Assembly: GCF_004121075.1 (NCBI RefSeq)
Contig: NZ_RHLN01000012.1
Span: 1 to 64,000 of the forward strand
Direction: 5' to 3'
DNA: 64,000 nt
Origin: Lutibacter sp. HS1-25
Lineage (GTDB): Bacteria; Bacteroidota; Bacteroidia; Flavobacteriales; Flavobacteriaceae
A program made the position numbers and the translations under genes. The notes beneath the pieces were generated by a model, which was not told the DNA's origin, made no database searches, and saw only the letters and a program-made list of their open reading frames with translations. Positions 43,786 to 53,900 of the stretch are shown one piece after another (position 1 is the stretch's first letter; each line of letters begins with the position of its first letter).

Positions 43786-45692
43786 TAGGATTTACTTTTT
43801 AAAATTATTTTTGAATTATCATATTTACTAATTTCTTTTCTAAAATTTCTATATAGCTCATACTCTTCTTTTGGGTATTCACCTTCGTTAATTTGTATGG
43901 TTCTTTTGTACAAATAGGTATGTTCATCAACTTTAGAAACCTCAACTATATACTTACCAAATTTAGATTCAATTGTTTTATTTTCAGGAACATACTCAAT
44001 ATCAAAACTTACAGGCAATTTAATATCAACTTCATCAACATCTAAATAACCTTGCGAAATTTGGAATGATAATTTTCGTTCTCTTACTCTTTTAGGAATG
44101 ACAAAATTTCTATTAAAAGCATTTATTGGCACTAACATTTCGTTACCATTAAGAATGGCATAATTAGATGCTTCAAACGCGATTTCTTCTTCAAATGCCA
44201 TTTCTTTTTTATTATTAATAACTTGTAACTCTGAAAATTTTATATTGTTGATATGAGAAAAATAATCTTTAAACAATACGTCAAGCTCCTTATCACTTGC
44301 ACCATCACTTTTTAGATTGTCAAAATATTGTGTTCCTTTTGAAATAATTTTAACTTCAGCTTGAATGCTTCCATTTCCTCTAACCTCATAACTTCCAATA
44401 GATTTTTGTAAATTTTCTGAAGCTTCATAAATTTTAGTACGTTTTATAATTCCACCATCTGGTTTTATTACTAAAACATTTCTGTCATCTGTAAAATCTC
44501 CTAAATACCCAAATGGCACTTTTTGATTTGTGCACTCTAGCCAAATATCACCATCATTTGTTGGTAAGTTTAGAATGATGTGGTTGCCTTGCATAGAGAA
44601 AAAATCTTCTTCAACATCTCTGTTTTCATCACCAGCCCAAATAATAGTATAATATGCTTCAACACCAACGGCATTAAGTAACGCCTTAGTATAATTCGAT
44701 AGCCCCTTGCAGTCTCCATAGCCCAATCTATGAACATCATTGGCTTTTATAGGCATCCAACCTCCTATTCCTTCCTGAACACTGATATATCTGGTTCTGT
44801 CCTGAACATATTTGTAAATAATTTTAGCTTTTTCTATCGGATCTAAAATTCCATCTACCAGATTTAGAACTTCAGATTTCGCACTATCATTAATTTCATC
44901 GTTTCCATTTAACAAATAGTCATATCTCCATTTTCCAAATTCCGCCCAATTATTAGCTTCACCATCAATACCTTCTAAACTAAATTTATTTAGACCTACC
45001 AATAAATAAGGTGTAAAATCTTTAAATATTGGACAATAGGGTTCTCTTTTAATAGCTTCAACATTAACTACTTTATACTTTAGATTATTTGTAGCAACTT
45101 CTTTTTCAATGGTGTAATTTTCAAAATTTTTCTCTTTAAATCTAATAGCTAAACCTTCACTTGATTTAATTTGATAACTACTGCTTAAAACTGAAGTTGA
45201 ATAACTATCTACAGGCTGCCAACTAGGTACAAATCCAGTATTTATAGTTTCAATAACATATTTTTTTTGAATAGTGTATGGATAAGAAATTGGTGTATAT
45301 TTATAATATAACATTCTACTATCTCCATAAAGTGTACCTCCATCTACAGCACTTACATCTTCATATTCTTTACTTTTAACTTTATTAATTTCTTTACCAG
45401 AAGCATTGTAAATATAAGTTTCAATACTTTTAATTTTTTGATTTTTATCAAAATGGACGTATACATGGCTATTGTAGTCTCCCAGTTTATTTAGTACTGT
45501 TACAGCTGTATTAACCTCAATCGTCATTTGATTTTGAGATTTAACATTTACAAAAGTGTCTTCAAAAAGCACAACAGAATTTGCATTATTAAGCAGATTT
45601 ATTGGAATTTTTGAAATTTCAAAACTATAATCTTGTGAGAATAAGCTTGTTGAAAAAATGCAAAAGAGCAGTGGGGTTAATATGTTTTTCAT
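43785..45692 (-). CDS. DUF3857 / transglutaminase-like secreted protein, catalytic residues present
   Basis: The 635-residue protein has a signal peptide ending SLFSQ, a DUF3857 domain (about 50-240), a transglutaminase-like core (about 275-400) and a C-terminal beta domain. The core has YVQDRTRYISVQEGIGGW, the catalytic-type C328 in GYGDCKGLS and GNHIIL with the likely His. The substrate is unknown; such pairs are common and functionally undefined in Bacteroidetes. It is followed directly by its paralogue with lost catalytic residues. The two together suggest a hetero-complex at the cell envelope. Confidence 0.87.
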   Translation of the reverse strand: MKNILTPLLFCIFSTSLFSQDYSFEISKIPINLLNNANSVVLFEDTFVNVKSQNQMTIEVNTAVTVLNKLGDYNSHVYVHFDKNQKIKSIETYIYNASGKEINKVKSKEYEDVSAVDGGTLYGDSRMLYYKYTPISYPYTIQKKYVIETINTGFVPSWQPVDSYSTSVLSSSYQIKSSEGLAIRFKEKNFENYTIEKEVATNNLKYKVVNVEAIKREPYCPIFKDFTPYLLVGLNKFSLEGIDGEANNWAEFGKWRYDYLLNGNDEINDSAKSEVLNLVDGILDPIEKAKIIYKYVQDRTRYISVQEGIGGWMPIKANDVHRLGYGDCKGLSNYTKALLNAVGVEAYYTIIWAGDENRDVEEDFFSMQGNHIILNLPTNDGDIWLECTNQKVPFGYLGDFTDDRNVLVIKPDGGIIKRTKIYEASENLQKSIGSYEVRGNGSIQAEVKIISKGTQYFDNLKSDGASDKELDVLFKDYFSHINNIKFSELQVINNKKEMAFEEEIAFEASNYAILNGNEMLVPINAFNRNFVIPKRVRERKLSFQISQGYLDVDEVDIKLPVSFDIEYVPENKTIESKFGKYIVEVSKVDEHTYLYKRTIQINEGEYPKEEYELYRNFRKEISKYDNSKIILKSKS

Positions 45693-45743
45693 TAGAATTT
45701 TTTATTCCAATAAAAATAAAAAAAAATACTAAATAACCCTCAA

Positions 45744-46196
45744 TTAAATTTTATTTTTTGAATCAATAATAATGGTTACAGGGCCGTCATTTAACAAATC
45801 AACTTTCATATCTGCACCAAATTCGCCAGTTCCTACTTTTTTATTGATTTGATTTTCAAAGCTGCTGATAAATTGTTTGTATAACGGAATGGCAATTTCA
45901 GGTTTTGCAGCGTTTAAATAAGACGGTCGGTTGCCCTTTTTGGTACTAGCGTGTAAGGTAAACTGACTAACAATAATGGCATCGCCATTAACTTCAATCA
46001 ACGATTTATTCATTACTTGGTTTTCATCATTAAAAATGCGAAGATTTGCAATTTTTTTTGAAAGCCATTCTATATCGTTTTCATCATCTAAAGGTTCAAT
46101 ACCTAATAAAATAAGTAAGCCATTTTTTATTTCGCTTACAACTTTTCCCTCAATAGTTACAGCTGCTTTTGTGACTCTTTGTATTACAGATTTCAT
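45744..46196 (-). CDS. dtd: D-aminoacyl-tRNA deacylase
   Basis: The 150-residue enzyme starts MKSVIQRVTKAAVTIEGK, contains SQFTLHASTKKGNRPSY (the conserved SQFTL active-site region) and ends with the NDGPVT motif whose Gly-cisPro screens out L-amino acids. It removes D-amino acids wrongly attached to tRNA. The length is normal. A palindrome resembling a CRP site lies 33 bases upstream of the start. Confidence 0.97.
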   Translation of the reverse strand: MKSVIQRVTKAAVTIEGKVVSEIKNGLLILLGIEPLDDENDIEWLSKKIANLRIFNDENQVMNKSLIEVNGDAIIVSQFTLHASTKKGNRPSYLNAAKPEIAIPLYKQFISSFENQINKKVGTGEFGADMKVDLLNDGPVTIIIDSKNKI

Positions 46197-46228
46197 GTGT
46201 TTTTTTGTGGTTGATGGTTTCTATTGAC

Positions 46229-46244
46229 TGTGATCAAGATCACA
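46229..46244. promoter_or_regulatory. CRP/FNR-like palindrome upstream of dtd
   Basis: TGTGATCAAGATCACA is TGTGA-N6-TCACA, a perfect match to the half-sites of the CRP consensus, placed 33 bases before the dtd ATG. Bacteroidetes have Crp/Fnr-family regulators, but whether any of them uses this sequence is not known to me. Confidence 0.35.
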
Positions 46245-46259
46245 ACTTGGGTCTTATAA

Positions 46260-46400
46260 CTATATTATTATCGCTTTGACTGCGCACAACGACCAAAAGA
46301 CTTCTGACTTTAGGCTTTTTAACTTTCAATTTCTGACTCCATTATTATAGCTTCGACTTCGCTTAGCAACCAAAAGACTTCTGACTTTTCAACTTAATTA
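46260..46400. repeat. Degenerate direct repeat between dtd and rsgA
   Basis: Two copies of accaaaagacttctgacttt (46292-46311 and 46369-46388) each follow a variant of the motif ttYgactNcgc (near 46276 and 46353). No coding frame is present. Confidence 0.6.
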
Positions 46401-47339
46401 CTAACTATAAATATCTACCCTATAATGTTCTTCATCGCCTTCAACCATTTGCACATAACTATTGTAACGTGATGCGGCAATTTCGCCAGATTCTACTGCT
46501 TCTTTAATGGCGCATTTTGGCTCGTTTATATGCAAACAATTGTTGAATTTACATTTTGATTTCAGCTTAAAAAACTCAGGAAAATAATCAGTAATTTGGC
46601 TTGGTTCAAAATCAACCACACCAAAACCTTTAATTCCTGGTGTATCAATAATAAAACCTCCAAAACCAAGTTCAAACATCTCAGCAAAAGTTGTAGTGTG
46701 CATACCTTGCTTGTGTTGTTTAGATACTTCTTTGGTTTTTAAATTTAATGTTGGTTCAATGGCATTTATAAGTGTTGATTTCCCAACTCCTGAATGTCCT
46801 GAAAACATGGTAGTTTTATCTTTCATCAAAGCTTCAACCTCATCTACACCAATATTTTTTGTTGCCGAAATAGCGATACATTGATAGCCTATGTTGGTAT
46901 AAATATCGTCTAACATGGCCAACTTGTCTAGCTGCTCATCGCTATAACTGTCTAATTTATTAAAAAGAATGACTGTTTTAATTGAGTAAGCTTCGGCAGT
47001 AGCCAAAAAACGATCGATAAAACCCGTAAAAGTTGGCGGATTGTCTATAGTCACCACCAAAAAAGCAATGTCTATATTAGAAGCTATAATATGTGTTAGT
47101 TTTGAAAGATTTACAGATTTTCGAATGATGTAATTTTTACGATCAAAAATTTTATTGATAACACCAGTTTCTTTTCCATCTTCAAATTCAAAATTTACCT
47201 GATCACCAACTGCAACCGGATTGGTACTTTTAATGCCCTGCATTCTAAATTTACCCTTTAAACGGCAATCTAAACGCTCTCCATTGTTATAATAAACAGT
47301 GTACCAACTTCCTGTAGACTTAGTTACAATTCCTTTCAA
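46401..47339 (-). CDS. rsgA: Ribosome small subunit-dependent GTPase RsgA
   Basis: The 312-residue protein is a circularly permuted GTPase: OB-fold (GDQVNFEFEDG), then the G4-like LFNKLDSY, then the P-loop GHSGVGKSTL, the G3-like DTPGIKGFG, and a zinc domain with C-x5-C-x-H-x5-C (CKFNNCLHINEPKC). It helps late 30S assembly. The start is TTG at 47337-47339: the expected N-terminus KGIVTKSTGSWY follows directly and an in-frame stop lies two codons upstream, leaving no ATG. A TATATTTG -7 box lies at 47375-47382. Confidence 0.95.
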   Translation of the reverse strand: MKGIVTKSTGSWYTVYYNNGERLDCRLKGKFRMQGIKSTNPVAVGDQVNFEFEDGKETGVINKIFDRKNYIIRKSVNLSKLTHIIASNIDIAFLVVTIDNPPTFTGFIDRFLATAEAYSIKTVILFNKLDSYSDEQLDKLAMLDDIYTNIGYQCIAISATKNIGVDEVEALMKDKTTMFSGHSGVGKSTLINAIEPTLNLKTKEVSKQHKQGMHTTTFAEMFELGFGGFIIDTPGIKGFGVVDFEPSQITDYFPEFFKLKSKCKFNNCLHINEPKCAIKEAVESGEIAASRYNSYVQMVEGDEEHYRVDIYS

Positions 47340-47374
47340 ATTTTAGTTTTGGGTTTTTATTAAAAACATATGCA

Positions 47375-47382
47375 CAAATATA
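47375..47382 (-). promoter_or_regulatory. Predicted -7 box of rsgA
   Basis: The minus strand reads TATATTTG, 35 bases before the TTG start of rsgA. No well-spaced -33 TTG is visible. Confidence 0.45.
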
Positions 47383-47415
47383 GTAAGTTCTATTGAATTA
47401 CGAATTTAGAGATTT

Positions 47416-47582
47416 ACAATATTAGAAGTTTGATATTTGATATTTGATATTAGAAGTTTGATACTTGATATTAGATATTAGATATTAGATATTAGAAGTT
47501 TGATATTCGTAATTCATAATTTGTAATTCGTAGTTCATAATTCGTAATTCGTAATTCGTAATTCGTAATTCGTAATTCGTAG
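47416..47582. repeat. Tandem heptamer and octamer repeats upstream of rsgA
   Basis: A first block (about 47419-47508) is built from gatatta/agaagttt units. A second block (about 47505-47582) holds at least seven exact or near-exact copies of aattcgta in a row, five of them consecutive near the end. This is simple-sequence DNA without a coding frame, in the 310-base gap between rsgA and the DUF4249 gene. Confidence 0.85.
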
Positions 47583-47649
47583 GAATAAAAATTTAATCCT
47601 TTGAACCTTTTGCAATGATTCTTTTAACCTCTAAAATACTTTAAAAAAA

Positions 47650-48468
47650 CTACTTAAAAACATAGGGTACTTTAGATACTTGCGTTAATCTAAAATAGCC
47701 AAAAGCATTTGCAGCCGGATTTGTAGTATTGATACAATTTCCTTTTAATTGTGCTGGAATGGTACTAAAAGGACCGCCTTCACTACTTTGCTCTATCAAT
47801 AAACGAATGTAATTATAGTATTGTTTTGAAATTCCGTACAACGCAATATTCACGGCATCTCCCACTTCAAAATCTTCACTTTCATAAAAAACATTCATTT
47901 GATTACCATCGGTAAATTCATCAGAAATATCAAACAATGCAGGTAACAAAATTCTTTCAGAAGTAAATTTAATTAAATAAAAATTTTCTATTTGAGCAGG
48001 ATCTGTAAAAAGTACATTCACTTCTAGGGCGTCTTTATTAAAACCCTGATTTTTTGATTGACTCACAAAATCAATAGGTACCACTGGCATCAATGTTTCG
48101 GTTGCTGTATAAATATCGTTATTGTAAATAATTTCTAATGAATAAGATTGATTGACAACTGGTCTAAAACTATTTGTTGTGTAAGCGCCATTATTTTGAT
48201 CTTCAAAAACAAAAACTTGATTGGTGGAATTGTTTGTTATTTTTACAGAAGCTCCTGTAACTATGTTTTGCTTGTTGTTTTCAAAATAAGAAGTTGACAA
48301 ACTTAGATAAATTGTTTGTCTATTTCCCATAGTTCCCAATTCCCAATCAATAGAAGCTTCAACAACCAATTTTGGTGTTGCCATTGGCACATCAACATCA
48401 ACAACATCGGTACAAGAAGTTAACAATACATAAAAAAGTAACAGGCTATATTTTAACAATTTGCTCAT
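47650..48468 (-). CDS. DUF4249 lipoprotein
   Basis: The lipobox LLTSC near residue 19 marks a lipoprotein of 272 residues. The domain shows PKLVVEASIDWELG, ASVKITNNSTNQ, AYTTNSFRPVVNQSYSLEI and a C-terminal GNCINTTNPAANAFGYFRL, as in the Bacteroidetes DUF4249 family. These genes nearly always follow a TonB-dependent receptor gene. Here it follows after 4 bases. It probably partners that receptor at the outer membrane; the ligand is unknown. Confidence 0.87.
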   Translation of the reverse strand: MSKLLKYSLLLFYVLLTSCTDVVDVDVPMATPKLVVEASIDWELGTMGNRQTIYLSLSTSYFENNKQNIVTGASVKITNNSTNQVFVFEDQNNGAYTTNSFRPVVNQSYSLEIIYNNDIYTATETLMPVVPIDFVSQSKNQGFNKDALEVNVLFTDPAQIENFYLIKFTSERILLPALFDISDEFTDGNQMNVFYESEDFEVGDAVNIALYGISKQYYNYIRLLIEQSSEGGPFSTIPAQLKGNCINTTNPAANAFGYFRLTQVSKVPYVFK

Positions 48469-48472
48469 TTTC

Positions 48473-50875
48473 TTAAAAATTAAAATTATAGGTTACAGAT
48501 GGTACAATACCAAAAATAGCGGTTCTTGTTGCTTCATTTACACTAGACTCCAAATTTTGACCAAAGGAAATAGCTGCTGCATTTTTGCGATTGTAAACAT
48601 TGTAAATTCCAAAAACCCATTCGCCTTTCCACCTATTATCTGGTTTTTTATTGGGCACATAAGTTGCTGAAATATCTAACCTATTATAAACCGGTAAACG
48701 GTTTGAATTTCTTGGTGTATAACTTGCTATAGACAAACCTTCGTACACATATTGTGCGTTGGGATAAGTAACAGGTCTACCCGTTTGAAAAACAAAATTT
48801 GTTCCAAACGACCATTTTTCATTTAAATTAAAAGAACCTGTTATTGACAAATCATGTACCCTATCATAAGATGAATTATACCAATTACCATCGTTAATTC
48901 CCAAACCACCTGCTTTTCCGCCTAAAGTTTTTTGTTCGGTTTTAGACAAAGTATATGCAAACCAACCCGTAAATTTTCCAACTGTTTTACGCAGCAAAAA
49001 TTCCAATCCATAAGCCCTAGATTGACCATTTAATATTTCACCTTCAATATAATTGTTACCAATTAAATCGGCTCCATCAATATAATCAATTCTATTTGCA
49101 ACATCTTTATAATAAGCTTCAACTTCTAAAGAAAATAATTCACCTTTAAAATTTTTATAATACCCAACCGAATATTGGTTTGAAAGTTGGGGTTTGATAA
49201 ATTTACCACTAGGAGTCCAAACATCTAAAGGTGTTACGTTGGTTGTATTTGACAATAAATGAAGGTATTGTGCAGTACGCGAATATCCAGCTTTTACAGA
49301 AGACGAATTATTTAACTCGTAAGCAACAGCCAAACGTGGTTCAAAATTGTTATAATTTGCAATGCTTTCATCTTTGGCATAATCGGTTTCACTTTCAATT
49401 TCACCCGTTTCATAAATCCCTAATTTCTCATTATAAACAACAGGCATACCGTTTACATAATTTGCCACAGACTGACCTCCTTGACGGTTAAAATAACTCC
49501 AACGCAAACCATATTCAACAGAAAAATTTTGACTTATTTTTTGTTCAACACTGGCATAAACACCCGATTCAAAAGCTCTTTTTTGATCTAATTTAAAATA
49601 ATTTACTGAAGAAGTTCCTGACGTTGGAAAAATTTCACCAGGATTGAAATTGTAAGAAATAGAACTGGCTCCAAAATTTAATTTAACGGCATCATTTATA
49701 TAGTACCTAAAATCGTATTTTACGTTGAAATTTTCTATGGAAGAAATCCAATCAAATTCAAAAATATCAATCCCTAATTCGTAATCGTATTTGCTATAAA
49801 TCAACGATAAATTTGAAAATAATTTATCGTTAAAAATGTGATTCCATCTTAAATTTCCAGATAAATTTCCGTAAGAATTATTAAAACTATCCGAAAAAAC
49901 CATATTATCTCTTCCAAAATAACCCGAAAGAAACAGCTTATTATTATCGTTTAAACTATAATTGCCCTTTAAATTTAAATCGTAAAATCCAACACCATAA
50001 TCTTTGTTAAAAGCATCTAAAAACAAATTAACATAAGACGCTCTACCCGCAACAATAAAAGATCCCTGACCATTAAAAAGTGGCGCTTCAATAGCCAAAC
50101 GACTAGAAATTGTACCAATTCCACCAGACATTTTAAATTGTTTGCTGTTTCCATCTTTTTGACGCACATCCAACACCGATGAAACCCGACCACCAAATCT
50201 TGCCGGAATACCACCTTTGTACAATTTTAAATCTTTAATTGCATCAGAATTAAAAACCGAGAAAAAACCAAAAACATGCGACGTATTGTAAATAATAGCT
50301 TCGTCTAATAACACCAAATTTTGGTCAACAGCACCACCTCTAACATTAAAACCCGTAGAGCCTTCGCCATTGTTAGTAACACCAGGAAGCAACAATATGG
50401 TTTTTAAAATATCAACTTCACCCATTACCGACGAAACTTGTTTTAAGGTTGCTGCACTTAATTTTAAAACACTCATTTGCGGTTTTGAAATACTCATTTC
50501 TTCAGAATCTGAAGATGTAATAAGCACTTCGTTTAATTGGGTTGAATTTTCTTTTAACTCAATAGCCAATTTTTTATCAGTATTTAAGTCAAATTGCTGA
50601 ACCACATTGGCATAACCTAAATAGGAAACCACCAAAGTACAAGTACCTTTTGGCGCAGAAATAGAGTAAAAACCGTATTCGTTTGTCAAAACGCCAATGG
50701 TTGTATTTTCTATAAAAACTGAAGCTCCGTATAAGGTTTCTCCACTACTTGCATCGGTTACAATGCCACTAATTGTGTAACGTTGCTGCGCAACTATTGA
50801 GGTGGAAATGAATATAATTAGAAGAAATATCTTTTTCAAATTGATGTGTTTTACTATGAAAACTTTTGAATTCAC
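48473..50875 (-). CDS. TonB-dependent outer-membrane receptor (with DUF4249 partner)
   Basis: The protein is about 790-800 residues. A carboxypeptidase-regulatory-like domain (ISGIVTDASSGETLYGASVF) lies after the signal peptide, then a plug (GGAVDQNLVLLDEAIIYN) and a beta-barrel ending in VPSVTYNFNF. The start is unsettled: the longest frame begins with GTG at 50875, whereas a TTG at 50839 gives LKKIFLLIIFISTSIVAQ, a more typical signal peptide. A TATTTTTG -7 box at 50881-50888 would fit the second start. It is read with the DUF4249 gene 4 bases further on. The substrate is unknown. Confidence 0.9.
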   Translation of the reverse strand: MNSKVFIVKHINLKKIFLLIIFISTSIVAQQRYTISGIVTDASSGETLYGASVFIENTTIGVLTNEYGFYSISAPKGTCTLVVSYLGYANVVQQFDLNTDKKLAIELKENSTQLNEVLITSSDSEEMSISKPQMSVLKLSAATLKQVSSVMGEVDILKTILLLPGVTNNGEGSTGFNVRGGAVDQNLVLLDEAIIYNTSHVFGFFSVFNSDAIKDLKLYKGGIPARFGGRVSSVLDVRQKDGNSKQFKMSGGIGTISSRLAIEAPLFNGQGSFIVAGRASYVNLFLDAFNKDYGVGFYDLNLKGNYSLNDNNKLFLSGYFGRDNMVFSDSFNNSYGNLSGNLRWNHIFNDKLFSNLSLIYSKYDYELGIDIFEFDWISSIENFNVKYDFRYYINDAVKLNFGASSISYNFNPGEIFPTSGTSSVNYFKLDQKRAFESGVYASVEQKISQNFSVEYGLRWSYFNRQGGQSVANYVNGMPVVYNEKLGIYETGEIESETDYAKDESIANYNNFEPRLAVAYELNNSSSVKAGYSRTAQYLHLLSNTTNVTPLDVWTPSGKFIKPQLSNQYSVGYYKNFKGELFSLEVEAYYKDVANRIDYIDGADLIGNNYIEGEILNGQSRAYGLEFLLRKTVGKFTGWFAYTLSKTEQKTLGGKAGGLGINDGNWYNSSYDRVHDLSITGSFNLNEKWSFGTNFVFQTGRPVTYPNAQYVYEGLSIASYTPRNSNRLPVYNRLDISATYVPNKKPDNRWKGEWVFGIYNVYNRKNAAAISFGQNLESSVNEATRTAIFGIVPSVTYNFNF

Positions 50876-50920
50876 AGTTACAAAAATAGGTAAGATAAAT
50901 TTAAAACCGGTAAGCGTTGA

Positions 50921-53900
50921 TTATTTTATTTTCAATACTTTAAGTGCATTGTTTTTATTTAAAATAACCAAGTGAGGTTGATTTTTAATCACAATTTTTG
51001 AAATAACTTTTGCTTCGTTGTTGTTAAAATAACTGGTATCATTTAAAAAATCAAAGCCGCCATTTTTATTTCCAAGCAAAACATATCCTTTTGAAGCGTC
51101 GTAACGAATGGTTTCAACCTCAGCTTCATACACATTTCCAACACCAAAAATATCCAAATAGCCATCGTTGTTAAAATCAAAAGTAACTGCACTTAATGTT
51201 GGACTAAATTGTGCCTGAACTGGTAATTGTTCAATTTCAAATTGTTTGTTTTTGCTGAATTTTAAAATAAAAGAATTAAAATTGTGTGCGGTATAATGTG
51301 TTGCATTGTTTAAGGCTTGTTCTCCGTAAATATCAGGCAATGTTAACGATGCAAACTCTTTAAAAGATTTTACTTTTTCATTTAATACTGGCACTTGTTG
51401 CGACGAACATTCTTTACCGCGAACCGGTAACAACGCACCTGTTTTTGAAACTTTGCTCAACACAACATCAAAAGTGGTATTGCTATCTAAATAATCTGCA
51501 TAAATGTGTAATGGTTTTTCTTGGGATGGGTGAAACTTGTTATTTGCACCCCAATTACCAATAATATATTCTTTAAAACCATCGCTATTCGCATCGGTTT
51601 CTGTAATACTTTGTGCCCAATTATTTGAATTTTTAAGCACCGAAACTTCTTTTTTAATGAATTTTTTGCCAACATTTTCAAATATCACAACAGGCATCCA
51701 TTCGCCAACAACCATTAAATCAAAATCTCCATCGTTGTCATAATCGGTAAAAATAGCATCGTTTACCATTTTTAAATCAGACAAATCATTTATTTTTTCT
51801 GAAGTTACATCTACAAATTTTCCATTGTTATTTTCTAACAAGTACGAATTATTAGACAAAGGATATTTTCCGTGAATGACCCTTCCGCCAACAAAAATAT
51901 CAACATCGCCATCATTGTCGTAATCAGAAGCCGCAATACCTTTAGAATTTGTAGTAATTTTTGGTAAATTAGTTGCTTTGCTAAAATTGCCATTTCCATC
52001 GTTTACATACAATCTATCCTGCAACAATTCACTATTTTCTTTTATTTCATAACCTCCAGAAGTTACATACAAATCCAAATCTTTGTCGTTATCTGCATCA
52101 AAAAATACAGCATCCGTATCTTCAAACAACTTATCCATTTCAAACAAATTAATATTTGAACTTTTAAACGTTCCGTTGCTATTTTGAATGTACAATGCCG
52201 CTGCAGCACCTGTTGCATTTCCAACAAAAAAATCATCCAAACCATCGCTGTTTACATCGGCAACTGCCAAAGGCGAACTCACTTCAGATTGTTTTTGAGG
52301 CAACAACAATTGCAAGTCAAAATCGTTGAAATTGTTTTCTTTTTGCTGAAAATTGATTCCCAAATCTTCAGGAAGCACGTTAACAAACAAACCACTTTTT
52401 TCTTCAAAAGTTGAAGTTTTTACAGCTGCATTTTTATAAGCCAATAAATGATTTTGATTGATTGAAATGGCTGTTAATTTTTGCTGAAATCCATCAACCC
52501 AAACTACTTTAACACTATCAATTTTTGCTTGTTTTGCCAATCCAAAATTCAACTTATTTGAAACTGACGATTGAAAACCTCGACTAACATACAATGTTTT
52601 AGACTGCTGCAATTTACCTGCAAAAACAGTGACTTTGGCTCCAATACCTTTTTTATTATTTTCTGGACCTTCAAAAGAAAATGAAACAAAATTATTGTTG
52701 GCATTGTTTTGATAAATTGAAGCCACTTGAGCCATATTATTTACAACCAAATCCAAATCACCATCATTGTCCAAATCGGCATAAACAGCGCCGTTCGAAT
52801 TTATTTCAGCATCTAAACCCCAATTTTTGGTGGTATTTGAAAAGGTTAAATCCTGATTATTTTGAAAAATATAATTGCTTAATTTACTAGATGGCATCAT
52901 ATTTATGGCTTCATCTAACGAAACTTTTTTGCGATTTTGAATATTTGTTTTCATCTGATTTCTAAAATCCTGATTCGACAAATCGTGTGCAATTCCATTG
53001 GTTACAAACAAATCGTTAAAACCATCGTTGTTAAAATCGGCCATTAAAGGCGCCCAACTCCAATCGGTTTTAGAGATTCCTGCCAGTTGCCCAATTTCAC
53101 TAAAAGTACCGTTGCCATTGTTTAGCTGCAACATATTAGACATATATTGATAATGATAACCTGCATTTACCAACGCCCAAAAGTTTTGAGTACTCATAGT
53201 TGCCATATTTTCTTTTCCGCGAATATGGTCTTCTGCCATCATATCCAACACCAGCAAATCTGGTTTTAAATCGTTGTTAATATCGGCAAAATCAGACCCC
53301 ATACTGTTGTATGAAATATGCTTAAAATAAGTTAAAACCTCATCTTTAAAAGTTCCGTTTCCTTGATTGATGTATAAAAAATCGGGTTCTAAAAAATCAT
53401 TTGCTACGTAAATATCAGGTAAATTATCGTTGTTAAAATCGCCTATTGAAGCACTTAAACCCCAAGCTTTATTGGCAACACCAGCTTGTTTGGTTATATT
53501 TTCAAATTTTTCACCGTTATTTCTAAACAACTGATCTGAGTTGTAATCTTGAATATTCTGTTGAATTTCAGCATTGATAAATGTGTTATTTTGAAAATCT
53601 TCTCTGTGATTTACCAAATACAAATCCAAGTCGTTGTCTAAATCAAAATCAAAAAAATAAGCTTGTACAGAAAACCCAATATGATCAAGTCCATATTGCG
53701 CAGCACTTTCTTTAAAAGTATTGTTTTGCTGATTGATGTAAAGCTTGTTTTTTCGAAGTTCAGGATTTTTTAACGAACCCGATTTACAAACATAGATATC
53801 TAAAAAACCATCGTTGTTAATGTCGACCATAGTAACCCCTGCTGACCAACCTTCTGCATCGGTTACAGCTGCTTTTTCAGTAATATCTTCAAACTGAAAA

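Noticed and set aside
47416-47582. Possible CRISPR-like array
   Set aside because: The units are 7-8 bases without spacers of constant length and no cas genes are near; it is simple-sequence DNA.
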